DNA of 64,000 nucleotides from Actinomycetota bacterium (GCA_030446465.1 JAUJNI010000002.1:235895-299894); one strand, 5' to 3'; shown: positions 52,165 to 60,768, numbered from the stretch's first letter. Program-made: numbers and translations. Notes: a model not told the origin generated them from the letters alone.

Positions 52165-53354
52165 GCCGGCGAGCCGCTGGCCTTCTGGCCTGGGCACTGT
52201 GCGCGGTGGCGATCGTTGCGGCTGGGGCGCTGATCTGGCTCAGGGCAACCGCTCCTTCTGAGCCGGGGGCATCCGAGTCAGAGGACTTGACCTTCGCACT
52301 TTCGTTTCTGGCCTTCGCACCGGTTGGTGCCTTGATCGCGTCACGCCGGCCCGAGAGCCCTATCGGGTGGTTGGCCTGTGGCGTGGGCCTCTTCACAGTC
52401 GTTGCGACCCTTGGCCGCGGGTACGCGGTGTGGGCGTTGATCCTGGAACCTGGCTCTTTGCCGGCCGGAGGTGCGGCTGCGATGGTGGCATGGTCCGTCT
52501 CCCCCCTTGGGTTCGCTTGCTTTGCGTTCCTCATTCTGCTGTTCCCCGATGCCCGGCTGCCTTCTCGTCGCTGGAGGTGGCTACCACCGCTAATGGTTGG
52601 GTCGCTCGTCGCAATCCTTGCTGTAGGTGTGTCTGTCGGATCCACAGATGCTCCCTCGCTCCTTGCCGATCAGCCACCAGGGGGTGGACCGGTCGAGCTT
52701 GTCCTCAACATCGCCACCGGTGTGTTCTTTGCCTCACTCGTTGTTTGTCTCAGCTCCATGTTGTTTCGGTTCAGGCGCTCCCGGGGGATCGAGCGCCAGC
52801 AACTGAAGTGGTTGGCCTACGTGGCCTCGATCGTCGCCGCTCTTCTCGCCTTCGAGATCCTGTCCGGGGGTGCTGTTCGCGTTGCCCAGCAAATGTTGGA
52901 CTTCACCGTTCTGGGATTGCCGATTGCCGTGGGCATCGCCATCCTGAAATACCGGCTGTACGACATCGACAGCATCATCAACAAGACGCTGGTCTACGGC
53001 GGGGTCACCGCGCTTCTGGCCCTTGGATATGCGGGAGGAGTGCTTCTCGCGCAAGCGGTCCTCCCGGTGACGGATGACTCGCCCGCGCTGGTCGCCATAA
53101 CAACACTGGCAGTCGTTGCGCTCTTCCGCCCGCTTAGAAGCCGCGTCCAGGGCTTCGTCGACCGCCGTTTCTATCGCCGACGCTACGACGCGGCCAGGAC
53201 CATCGAGTCGTTCGGCTCCCGCCTTCGCCAGGAGACCGACATCGACTCATTGAGGAGAGAGCTGCTAGCACTGATCGGAGAGACCATGCAGCCGGCCCAC
53301 GCCTCGCTATGGCTGGCTTCTCACTCTTCCACTCAGCGTGAGGAGACGGGGTGA
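52161..53354 (+). CDS. Receptor-array paralog 4
   Basis: The 397-aa member is again in ATGA overlap. It has a longer first extracytosolic loop (RATAPSEPGASESEDL, about residues 26-41) and a second acidic loop GSTDAPSLLADQPPGGGPVE (about 162-181), neither found in the other copies. The motif reads YRLYDIDSIINKTL, with Ser for the usual Arg, and the C-terminal module has TDIDSLRRELLALIGETMQP. The tail after MQPAHASLWL is SerThr-rich (ASHSSTQREETG), instead of the LR... ending of the other copies. Confidence 0.85.
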   Translation: MSRRAAGLLAWALCAVAIVAAGALIWLRATAPSEPGASESEDLTFALSFLAFAPVGALIASRRPESPIGWLACGVGLFTVVATLGRGYAVWALILEPGSLPAGGAAAMVAWSVSPLGFACFAFLILLFPDARLPSRRWRWLPPLMVGSLVAILAVGVSVGSTDAPSLLADQPPGGGPVELVLNIATGVFFASLVVCLSSMLFRFRRSRGIERQQLKWLAYVASIVAALLAFEILSGGAVRVAQQMLDFTVLGLPIAVGIAILKYRLYDIDSIINKTLVYGGVTALLALGYAGGVLLAQAVLPVTDDSPALVAITTLAVVALFRPLRSRVQGFVDRRFYRRRYDAARTIESFGSRLRQETDIDSLRRELLALIGETMQPAHASLWLASHSSTQREETG

Positions 53355-54565
53355 CTAGGAGAGGCGCGTCGCGACTGGCGTGGTCCCTGTTCGTATTTGC
53401 GGTTGCGTTCGCGGTCGTCGGGACAGTGTGGGGCATGACGCGTGCGGAAGTCCCTGGGATCTCGCCCGTGCGACCCGTCGACCTGCTGTGGATGGCCGCG
53501 GTGCTCTCCGTACCCTTCGTGGGGGCGGTGGTCGCCTCGCGCCGGTCGGAGAACGCGGTTGGATGGATTCTTTGCTCGATAGGGGCCAGCACATCGCTGG
53601 GGATCGCCTCGCAGGAGTACGCGATTCGAGCACTCGTTCTCGATGGATCACTTGCGGGCGGAACACTAGCGGCTTGGCTTTCGACGTGGCTCTTTACCCC
53701 CGGATTCGGCTTGTTCACGACGCTCGTTCTTCTCCTGTTCCCGGATGGGAAGCTTCCTTCTTCGAGATGGCGATCGGTCGCTCGAGCCGGAGCCGCCAAT
53801 GTCGCGATTGCTACGCTTGTGTCTGCCTTGAGGCCGGGGCCGATCGAGGGATTGGCTGGGACGCGCAATCCAGTGGGTATCGACTCTTTGGGGACCGCTT
53901 TAGAGCTCTTGTCGCAGGTGACCGGCTTTTTGTTCTTGGTATTCCTAGTCGTCTCCGTGTCGTCTTTGGTTGTCCGATTTCGCCGTTCTCGCGGTGAGCG
54001 GAGACAGCAATTGAAGTGCCTTACTTATGCAGCATCGGTGGCGGCCACGACCATCGTGCTCGGCGCGATCGGTGAGGCAGTCGGCTTGCGGGAAAAGGCG
54101 CCGGAATTCATCGGAGCTCTCATAGTCGTCCTCGCGATCGTGACCGTACCGGCTGGCATCGGAATCGCCATCCTCAAATACCACCTCTACGACATCGATC
54201 GCATCATCAACAAGACGCTCGTTTACGGTGCGGTCTCAGTCCTGCTGGCGCTCGGATACGCCGGGGGAGTCCTTCTTGCCCAGGCCGTCCTGCCGGTGAC
54301 CGACGACTCCCCTGCGGTGGTCGCCATCACGACGCTCGCAGTCGTCGCCCTCTTCCGCCCGCTTAGGAACCGCGTCCAGGGCTTCGTCGATCGGCGCTTC
54401 TACCGTCGCCGCTACGACGCAGCCAGGACCATCGAGTCGTTCGGCTCCCGCCTGCGCCATGAGACCGACCTCGACTCCCTGAGCCGCGAGCTACTCGGGC
54501 TGGTCAACGACACGATGCAGCCGGCCCACGCATCCCTGTGGCTGCGCGCCGAGGCCACCAGATGA
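53351..54565 (+). CDS. Receptor-array paralog 5
   Basis: The 404-aa member starts at GTG 53351 (GTGA overlap), the only overlap start in the array that is not ATG apart from copy 8. Characteristic variable parts are TRAEVPGISPVRPVD (loop 1) and the region RPGPIEGLAGTRNPVGIDSL. QLKCLTYAASVAATTIVLGA replaces the usual QLKWF. The constant part begins at YHLYDIDRIINKTLVYGAVS, and the module has a single His variant (LRHETDLDSLSRELLGLV). Confidence 0.85.
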   Translation: MTRRGASRLAWSLFVFAVAFAVVGTVWGMTRAEVPGISPVRPVDLLWMAAVLSVPFVGAVVASRRSENAVGWILCSIGASTSLGIASQEYAIRALVLDGSLAGGTLAAWLSTWLFTPGFGLFTTLVLLLFPDGKLPSSRWRSVARAGAANVAIATLVSALRPGPIEGLAGTRNPVGIDSLGTALELLSQVTGFLFLVFLVVSVSSLVVRFRRSRGERRQQLKCLTYAASVAATTIVLGAIGEAVGLREKAPEFIGALIVVLAIVTVPAGIGIAILKYHLYDIDRIINKTLVYGAVSVLLALGYAGGVLLAQAVLPVTDDSPAVVAITTLAVVALFRPLRNRVQGFVDRRFYRRRYDAARTIESFGSRLRHETDLDSLSRELLGLVNDTMQPAHASLWLRAEATR

Positions 54566-55797
54566 ACGCTCCCGCTCCGGGCCCGAGCAGAACGACGACG
54601 ACGCCGATGGCCTGGTGTCTGTGCGTGCTCTCCGTGGCGTTATGGGCTCTTTCTGTGACACTCCAGGTTGCGACCGCGTCTACCCCCGTAACCGGGGTGT
54701 TCGGCTCGCGCGGCGGGACCGGGGTCGTTGGCATGGCTTTTTCTTTCCTGGGGGTGCTGCTCGCAACGCGCCGATCTCTCAACCCGATCGGCTGGATCTT
54801 CCTTGCAGCGGGCCTACTAGCCAGTCTCCAACGGGCGAGCCTCGAGTATGCCGTGTATGGGCTCATCGCGAGGCGCGCCTCGCTCGTGGGTGAAGAGTTC
54901 GCGGCATGGATGTCTAATTGGATGTGGGTACCGCTCGTGGGACTGGTGGGAGTCTTCGTCATCCATCTCTTCCCCAACGGAACCTTTCTATCGCCTCGCT
55001 GGCGAATGGTGGGTTGGATCAGCGCCGTTGGCATGACTTTGACCACGTTCGCAGAGGCGACGACCCCCGGGCCGATGCAGAGTGGCGCTGGGATCGTCAA
55101 CCCCTTCGGCATCGAAGAGGCGCACAGGCTGGTGGCCGTGATGATCGTCGCTTACGGGTTCGGTTTCCTCGGTTCGATTGCTGCGGCGCTGACGTCCTTG
55201 GTGGTGCGTTTCCGTCGCGCCGGAGGCATCGAGAGGGCCCAGATCAAGTGGATCGCTTACGCGGCCGGACTGCTCGCAGCCGCCCTCGCCGCGGGCAGTA
55301 TGGTGTTCCCAACGTCGGCCCCGGACTCGCTTGCGTATCGAGTGTTTGCCAACTTGACGGTGTTCTTTCTGGGAGGTCTTCCGGTGGCAATGGCGATCGC
55401 AATCCTGCGCTACCGGCTCTACGACATCGACCGCCTCATCAACAGGACGCTCGTCTACGGTGTCGTGACCGTCCTGCTGGCGCTCGGATACGCCGGGGGC
55501 GTGCTGCTGGCTCAGGCGGTGCTTCCGGTGCCCAATGACTCTCCGGCGGTCGTGGCGATCACGACGCTCGCAGTCGTCGCCCTCTTTCGCCCGCTCAGGA
55601 ACCGCGTCCAGGGCTTCGTCGATCGCCGTTTCTACCGCCGGCGCTACGACGCCGCCAGGACCATCGAGTCGTTCGGCTCCCGCCTGCGCCAGGAGACCGA
55701 CCTCGATTCACTGAGAGGTGAGCTATTGGGATTGGTCAAGGACACGATGCAACCGGCTCACGCGTCGTTGTGGCTGCGTTCAGGACTCGAGCGATGA
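54562..55797 (+). CDS. Receptor-array paralog 6
   Basis: The 411-aa member has a cytosolic N-terminal extension rich in Pro, Ser and Thr (NAPAPGPSRTTTTP) before the first span. ATG 54562 overlaps the previous stop. The variable region contains VTGVFGSRGGTGVVGMAFSF and STWM-like WMSNWMWVPLVGLVGVFVIH. In place of RQQLKW it has RAQIKWIAYAAG. The motif reads YRLYDIDRLINRTLVYGVVT. The 3' part shares a 28-nt identical stretch with copy 5 (ATCACGACGCTCGCAGTCGT and on). Confidence 0.85.
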   Translation: MNAPAPGPSRTTTTPMAWCLCVLSVALWALSVTLQVATASTPVTGVFGSRGGTGVVGMAFSFLGVLLATRRSLNPIGWIFLAAGLLASLQRASLEYAVYGLIARRASLVGEEFAAWMSNWMWVPLVGLVGVFVIHLFPNGTFLSPRWRMVGWISAVGMTLTTFAEATTPGPMQSGAGIVNPFGIEEAHRLVAVMIVAYGFGFLGSIAAALTSLVVRFRRAGGIERAQIKWIAYAAGLLAAALAAGSMVFPTSAPDSLAYRVFANLTVFFLGGLPVAMAIAILRYRLYDIDRLINRTLVYGVVTVLLALGYAGGVLLAQAVLPVPNDSPAVVAITTLAVVALFRPLRNRVQGFVDRRFYRRRYDAARTIESFGSRLRQETDLDSLRGELLGLVKDTMQPAHASLWLRSGLER

Positions 55798-57080
55798 CAG
55801 GACGCGTCGCCACGAGAGTGGCGTGGTCGCTATGTGCGGTGAGCGTGGCGATGGCGGTCGCCGGTCTTTTGTTCAGCTTCGCGAACCGCTCCATACCAAG
55901 CCCATTCGACTACGGGACGAAAGGCGGCGCCGCTGCGGGAATCGTGGCATTGCTCGCGTTTCCCGTCGTCGGCGCTCTGATCGCATCCCGTCAGCCGGAC
56001 AACTCCATCGGATGGATCTGCCTCGTGTCGGGGATGATCATGCAGCTCTCGAGCTTGTCGCGTGAGTACGCAAGCCTCGCCCTAGACACGGGTCCTAACT
56101 TGCCCCCGGGCGCTGTTGCGATGGGGTGGGTGGGGAATTGGACGTGGCCGTCCTCCTTCGGCCTCTCCGCGACTTTCTTGGTTCTCCTGTTTCCCGACGG
56201 GCGACTCCCCAGCAAGCGGTGGCTCCCCGTGGCCTGGCTGAGCGCTGTTGGGATCGTCGCCGTAAGCGTCACCCTCGCGTTCGCGCCCGGGCGCATGGAG
56301 AACCTGCCTCTCCAGAATCCTTTCGCTTTAGAGTCGGCCAAACCCCTGCTGGATTTCCTGTCTCTCGGCATCGTTCTGCTACCGCTTACCTTCGCTGCTT
56401 CGGCGGTCGCCATGGCAGGGCGCTTCCGGCGATCACGGGGCCGGGAACGGCAGCAGCTCAAGTGGTTCTCGAGTGCAGCCTCGGTCGTCGCCTCCCTGTT
56501 CCTCCTCCAGATAACGCTGTCTTTCCTGACCGGATCGATCGAAGATTTCAGAAACACCTCCTTTCCCCAGAGAGTGCTGCAAGACGTAGTGACCGTATCC
56601 TTCGCAGCTATACCGATTGCTACGGGCATAGCGATACTTCGCTACCGTCTCTACAACATCGACCGCATCATCAACAAGACGCTGGTCTACGGTGTCGTCA
56701 CCGTTCTGCTGGCCCTCGGATACGCGGGGGGAGTGCTACTTGCGCAGGCCGTTCTGCCGGTAACCGACGACTCACCCGCGCTGGTGGCGATCACGACCCT
56801 CGCAGTGGTTGCCCTCTTCCGTCCTCTCAGGAATCGGGTTCAGGGGTTCGTCGATCGCCGCTTCTACCGCCGCCGCTACGACGCGGCCAGGACCATCGAG
56901 TCGTTCGGCTCCCGCCTGCGCCAGGAGACCGACCTCGATTCGCTGAGGAGAGAGCTTCTGGGACTGGTCAACGACACGATGCAACCGGCCCACGCCTCGG
57001 TGTGGCTTCGGGGCATTTCGACTGAACGCTCAACAAGCGCAGGATTCTCGGGTGGGAGTGGAGCGGGTGGAGTTCGCTAG
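55794..57080 (+). CDS. Receptor-array paralog 7
   Basis: At 428 aa this is the longest member. It is extended at the C-terminus by about 20 residues after LWLR (GISTERSTSAGFSGGSGAGG), where the gene overlaps the start of copy 8 by 29 nt. The variable part contains FANRSIPSPFDYGTKGGAAA in loop 1 and an extra loop LTGSIEDFRNTSFPQRVLQD before the eighth span. The conserved motif is YRLYNIDRIINKTLVYGVVT, with Asn for Asp in YDID. ATG 55794 overlaps the stop of copy 6. Confidence 0.85.
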   Translation: MTGRVATRVAWSLCAVSVAMAVAGLLFSFANRSIPSPFDYGTKGGAAAGIVALLAFPVVGALIASRQPDNSIGWICLVSGMIMQLSSLSREYASLALDTGPNLPPGAVAMGWVGNWTWPSSFGLSATFLVLLFPDGRLPSKRWLPVAWLSAVGIVAVSVTLAFAPGRMENLPLQNPFALESAKPLLDFLSLGIVLLPLTFAASAVAMAGRFRRSRGRERQQLKWFSSAASVVASLFLLQITLSFLTGSIEDFRNTSFPQRVLQDVVTVSFAAIPIATGIAILRYRLYNIDRIINKTLVYGVVTVLLALGYAGGVLLAQAVLPVTDDSPALVAITTLAVVALFRPLRNRVQGFVDRRFYRRRYDAARTIESFGSRLRQETDLDSLRRELLGLVNDTMQPAHASVWLRGISTERSTSAGFSGGSGAGGVR

Positions 57081-58272
57081 GAGGACCTGGCGGGTGCTCC
57101 TCGCCCTCACGCTCAGCCTGTTTGCAGCGGCCGTGCCATCGCGCTACAACGAGCTCGCGACGCTGTGCCGGGAGGCACGGGCACAGGGAGTCCTTCCCGA
57201 TGCCGGCGATGGCTTGGGAGCGACCGTTCTATCACCGAGTGTCTACCCCTTCATCGTGCTGGCGGTCGAGGTGATCTTCGTGGCTGCCTTCGCGGTGACC
57301 TCATGGGGGATCGCCTGGGGTAAGACCCAGGACTGGCGTGCGCTGTTCTTCTCGGCCGTGTTCATCGGCTACCCGGTGTGGGTAACGCCCACTCTCGACA
57401 GCTTGGAGCTTCCCGCCGGCGCGCAGCCCGTCGTCAGCCTGGTCCAGGCCGCCGGCCTCCTCCTTGCGATCTTCTTCTTCCTGCTCTTTCCCGACGGCCG
57501 GTTCATCCCTCGTTGGACTCGCTGGAGTGGTCTTGCCTGGACGATCTACACGCTGGCGTGGGGCTTATACCCGAGCGCGTGGTTCAGCCTGATCGACCCC
57601 TTTCACGTCCCGGTGGCGATCTTCATAGCTCTCATGATTGGGTGGACCACCGGGTTGATCGCGCAAGCGGTGCGCTACCATCGCCATGCAAGTCCCCGGC
57701 AGCAGATGCAGACCAAGCTGGTCGTCTTGGCCGTCTCCGGTGCGGTTGCAGGATATGCAGCGGTTTACATCACGGGCGGGCTGATCCCCGGCTCCCCCCT
57801 GGTCTACGACCTCTTCGTGCTCCCCACCTTTTGGTTTCTCGCCATTCCGATCGCAATTGCACTCGGTGTCGCGATGCTGCGGCACAGCCTGTTCGACTTC
57901 TCCGCAGCGATTAAGCGCACGCTCGTCTACGGGGTCGTGACCGGGGTGCTCGCGCTTGGGTACTTCTCCTTGGTGCTGGTGATCCAGGCGACCCTACCGG
58001 TGAGGGATGACTCGCCGGTCGTCGTCACCACCTCGACACTAGCTGTGCTATCTCTCTTTCGGCCGCTGAGGAGCCGCGTCCAGGAGTTCGTGGACCGTCG
58101 CTTCTACCGCCGCCGCTACGATGCCGCAAGAACCATCGAGTCCTTCAGTAACCGTTGCCGAGCGGAGATGGACCTCGATTCACTGAGTACGGAGCTGCTC
58201 ACGGTGGTCATGGACACGATGCAGCCGGCTCATGCATCGCTGTGGCTTCGAGCTCCTGAGGGCCGCGGATGA
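57052..58272 (+). CDS. Receptor-array paralog 8, divergent
   Basis: The last and most divergent member has 406 aa. The first extracytosolic loop is much longer and contains a Cys (SRYNELATLCREARAQGVLP, about residues 27-46, and on to about 60). The YDIDRII motif is replaced by LFDFSAAIKRTLVYGVVTG, yet the constant module VDRRFYRRRYDAARTIESFS is kept, with NRCRAEMDLDSLSTELLTVV. GTG 57052 lies inside the end of copy 7. It may be the oldest copy, or one drawn from elsewhere; it lies directly before the phosphatase. Confidence 0.85.
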   Translation: MGVERVEFARRTWRVLLALTLSLFAAAVPSRYNELATLCREARAQGVLPDAGDGLGATVLSPSVYPFIVLAVEVIFVAAFAVTSWGIAWGKTQDWRALFFSAVFIGYPVWVTPTLDSLELPAGAQPVVSLVQAAGLLLAIFFFLLFPDGRFIPRWTRWSGLAWTIYTLAWGLYPSAWFSLIDPFHVPVAIFIALMIGWTTGLIAQAVRYHRHASPRQQMQTKLVVLAVSGAVAGYAAVYITGGLIPGSPLVYDLFVLPTFWFLAIPIAIALGVAMLRHSLFDFSAAIKRTLVYGVVTGVLALGYFSLVLVIQATLPVRDDSPVVVTTSTLAVLSLFRPLRSRVQEFVDRRFYRRRYDAARTIESFSNRCRAEMDLDSLSTELLTVVMDTMQPAHASLWLRAPEGRG

Positions 58273-58387
58273 CCGGCCCACGCCTCGTTGTGGCTGCGCC
58301 AAAGCAGCGCTTCGAGCCCAGAAAGTTCTCCAGCTACTCGATCTCGTAACGATTCTCGGACGATGGGCACGTAAAAGGGAGGGTGAG
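58273..58387 (+). pseudogene. Remnant of a ninth receptor copy: isolated 3' tail
   Basis: Directly after the stop of copy 8 the DNA reads GGCCCACGCCTCGTTGTGGC (from 58277), which in frame gives PAHASLWLRQ, the last residues of the conserved module, without anything before it. It continues with QSSASSPESS and soon stops. This is best read as the scar of a recombination or deletion that removed most of a further array member. The strong ribosome site GGGAGGGTGAG of the next gene follows. Confidence 0.6.
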
Positions 58388-60034
58388 ATGGCCACCAGGA
58401 CAAGATCGTTGAGGGCAATCAGGCGCCGTAAGGGCGCCGAGCCCGGTGCCGTGGTGGAGTCCGCCTCCGCCCCCCAGTCCGAACAAGCTCCGGTCGACAT
58501 CTCGCCGGGCGACCCCCTGCTCGCCTACCTCGAGAGTGCGGGGGGACCGGTGGACCTCGATTCGCTCGAGCTCGAATCACCCGCCAAGGAGGAGCTCCGT
58601 AGCGCCGGCGTCCAGGTGGTCGTCCCGCTGGTCAGCCAGGGTGAGCTCATTGGCCTTCTCAATCTCGGCCCCCGCCTTAGCGAGCAGGAGTATTCCGCCG
58701 ATGACCGCAAGCTGCTCGACACCCTAGCCGGCCAGGCAGCACCTGCGGTGAGAGTGGCACAACTCGTGCGTGAGCAGGAGGCGGAGGCTCGCGAGCGTGA
58801 GCGCGTGGAACAGGAGCTGAAGGTTGCGACGCTCATCCAGCAGCAGTTCTTGCCGAGAGAGCTCCCCGATCTGCCTGCGTGGCACATTGCGGCCTTCTAC
58901 CGACCCGCCCGGGAAGTGGGCGGCGACTTCTACGACTTTATCGAGCTGCCCGAAGGAAAGCTCGGCATCGTGGTTGGCGACGTCACGGACAAGGGCGTGC
59001 CCGCCGCCCTGGTGATGGCGATGACGCAGAGCCTTCTCGGCGCCGAGGCACCGAGACTGGTGTCCCCCTCTGAGGTGATGGAGCGTGTGAACGACCTGCT
59101 CGTCGCCGACATGCCCCCCAAGATGTTCGTAACCTGCCTCTACGCAGTCCTCGACCCTTCCTCGGGCAAACTCCAGTACGCGAACGCGGGCCACAACGTG
59201 CCCTATGTGGCGACGGACGATGCGGTCGTCGAGTTCCGAGCGACGGGCATGCCGCTAGGGCTACTGCCGGGCATGAAATACGAGGAAAAAGAGGGTGTCC
59301 TCGGCCCGGGCGACACCATTTTGTTGCACAGCGACGGTTTGGCCGAGGCTCACAACGGCGATCGAGAGATGTTCGGGTTTCCGCGGCTTATGAAGCACAT
59401 GGAGCATCGAAGCACGGGCGAGGCCGTGATCGACGACCTTTTAAAAGAGCTTGATGCCTTCACCGGCCGCGACTGGGAGCAGGAGGACGACATCACTCTC
59501 GTGACCTTGCAGCGGTCCCGCCATGCTCCGCTGTTCGCCGAGGTTCTGGGTGCGAGGTCCAGCGCTTCGTCGTCGCAGGACGGTTCCCCAGAGAAAGATC
59601 GGACTCTGGCGGAGTTCGAGGTTGCAAGCCGGCCCGGCAACGAACGTACTGCGATGGCGCGGATCACGGAGGCCGTCGAGGAGCTCGACATTCCATCCGC
59701 TCGCCTCGAGCGCCTAAAGACGGCGGTGGCCGAGGCGACGATGAACGCGATCGAGCACGGCAACAACAACCAGGCAGACATCCCCGTGGGGATAAGTGCC
59801 GTCGTTGAAGGAAACGACTTGGTCATCCGGGTGACGGATCAAGGCGGAGAGAAGGCACTGGCCGAGGTCGAGCAGCCGGACCTCGAGGCGAAGCTTGCCG
59901 GGGAGCAAAAAGCTCGGGGATGGGGCTTGTTTCTCATCAAGAACATGGTCGACGAGATGAATGTCGACAGTGACGCCACCCTTCACACCATCGAGCTCAA
60001 GTTCCACCTGAAAGGGGACGGCCATGGAAGCTAG
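58388..60034 (+). CDS. GAF - SpoIIE phosphatase - RsbW-type kinase fusion
   Basis: The 548-aa cytosolic protein has four parts. Residues 1-45 are basic and disordered. A GAF-like domain follows (about 45-122; VVVPLVSQGELIGLLNLGPR). A coiled coil spans about 125-152. The PP2C/SpoIIE phosphatase (about 160-377) has metal sites in REVGGDFYDF, VVGDVTDKGVPAAL and EQEDDITLV. A GHKL ATPase of anti-sigma type (about 405-545) has the N-box EATMNAIEHGNNNQ, VTDQGG and RGWGLFLIKNM. It thus joins the opposing activities of partner switching, dephosphorylation and phosphorylation of an STAS antagonist. Two STAS genes follow directly, the first overlapping it by 11 nt. Confidence 0.93.
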   Translation: MATRTRSLRAIRRRKGAEPGAVVESASAPQSEQAPVDISPGDPLLAYLESAGGPVDLDSLELESPAKEELRSAGVQVVVPLVSQGELIGLLNLGPRLSEQEYSADDRKLLDTLAGQAAPAVRVAQLVREQEAEARERERVEQELKVATLIQQQFLPRELPDLPAWHIAAFYRPAREVGGDFYDFIELPEGKLGIVVGDVTDKGVPAALVMAMTQSLLGAEAPRLVSPSEVMERVNDLLVADMPPKMFVTCLYAVLDPSSGKLQYANAGHNVPYVATDDAVVEFRATGMPLGLLPGMKYEEKEGVLGPGDTILLHSDGLAEAHNGDREMFGFPRLMKHMEHRSTGEAVIDDLLKELDAFTGRDWEQEDDITLVTLQRSRHAPLFAEVLGARSSASSSQDGSPEKDRTLAEFEVASRPGNERTAMARITEAVEELDIPSARLERLKTAVAEATMNAIEHGNNNQADIPVGISAVVEGNDLVIRVTDQGGEKALAEVEQPDLEAKLAGEQKARGWGLFLIKNMVDEMNVDSDATLHTIELKFHLKGDGHGS

Positions 60035-60377
60035 GGACCTGGCAACAGATGTCCGCCGTCAAGGCGACGCCGCCATCGTCCACTTGAGTGGCGAGCTCAA
60101 CAGCTCTGCCGAAGGCCCGCTGAACGACGCCTACGACGAGATCACGGACGTCAGCACGGTGATCCTCAACTTCGGCGACGTCCAGTACATCAACAGCACG
60201 GGAATCGCCGTGATCGTGGGTGTGCTCGGCAGAGCGCGTCGGGAGGGCAAGTCCATCGTGGCCTGTGGGCTGATGGATCACTACAAGGAGATCTTCCAGA
60301 TCACGCGCCTCGCAGACTTCATGAACATCTATCCCGACGAGGCCAGTGCAGTGGCCGGCATGCCGGCCGCGAGTTGA
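60024..60377 (+). CDS. STAS-domain anti-sigma factor antagonist 1
   Basis: This 117-aa SpoIIAA/RsbV-like protein has the phosphorylatable Ser in YINSTGIAVIVGVLG (about residue 57), in the normal DSxG-like position, with Asn instead of Asp before the Ser. The C-terminal helix is DHYKEIFQITRLADFMNIYP. ATG 60024 lies inside the end of the phosphatase-kinase gene, so both proteins should be made together. It is the likely substrate of the fused kinase and phosphatase. Confidence 0.9.
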   Translation: MEARDLATDVRRQGDAAIVHLSGELNSSAEGPLNDAYDEITDVSTVILNFGDVQYINSTGIAVIVGVLGRARREGKSIVACGLMDHYKEIFQITRLADFMNIYPDEASAVAGMPAAS

Positions 60378-60411
60378 GAAGGTTGGACAGACGGACCTAA
60401 AGGGAGGGCAG

Positions 60412-60768
60412 ATGTCACAAACGGCAACCATGGATGTTCGCCAGGCCGGTAGAAGCGCCAGCATCGTCGACGTCAAAGGGGACGTCACGGCGAATTCAGA
60501 GGACGTGCTGATGGATGCCTACAACCGGGCTAGCGAGTCCGGTGTTCGTTCGATCGTGCTGAACTTCGAAGGCCTCGACTACATGAACAGTGGCGGCATC
60601 GGCCTCCTCGTCACACTTCTGGTCCGCGCCAATCGTCAGAGACAGCAGTTGTTTGCGTACGGGCTCACCGACCACTATCGCCAGATCTTCGAGCTCACCC
60701 GGCTCGATGAAGCGGTGGGGATCTACGACAACGAAAGGGACGCGCTGGCGGCGGCCGGCGCGCGGTAA
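60412..60768 (+). CDS. STAS-domain anti-sigma factor antagonist 2
   Basis: The second STAS protein, 118 aa, is similar in layout to the first but clearly different in sequence. The Ser site is YMNSGGIGLLVTLLVR (about residue 59) and the helix is DHYRQIFELTRLDEAVGIYD. AGGGAGGGCAG precedes the ATG. Two antagonists in one operon, both with NS before Gly, suggest two outputs or a stepwise titration of the kinase. Confidence 0.9.
   Translation: MSQTATMDVRQAGRSASIVDVKGDVTANSEDVLMDAYNRASESGVRSIVLNFEGLDYMNSGGIGLLVTLLVRANRQRQQLFAYGLTDHYRQIFELTRLDEAVGIYDNERDALAAAGAR

Noticed and set aside
58232-58387. Extension of the phosphatase-kinase protein upstream to 58232
   Set aside because: That part overlaps the end of receptor copy 8 in another frame; a strong ribosome site lies directly before ATG 58388.
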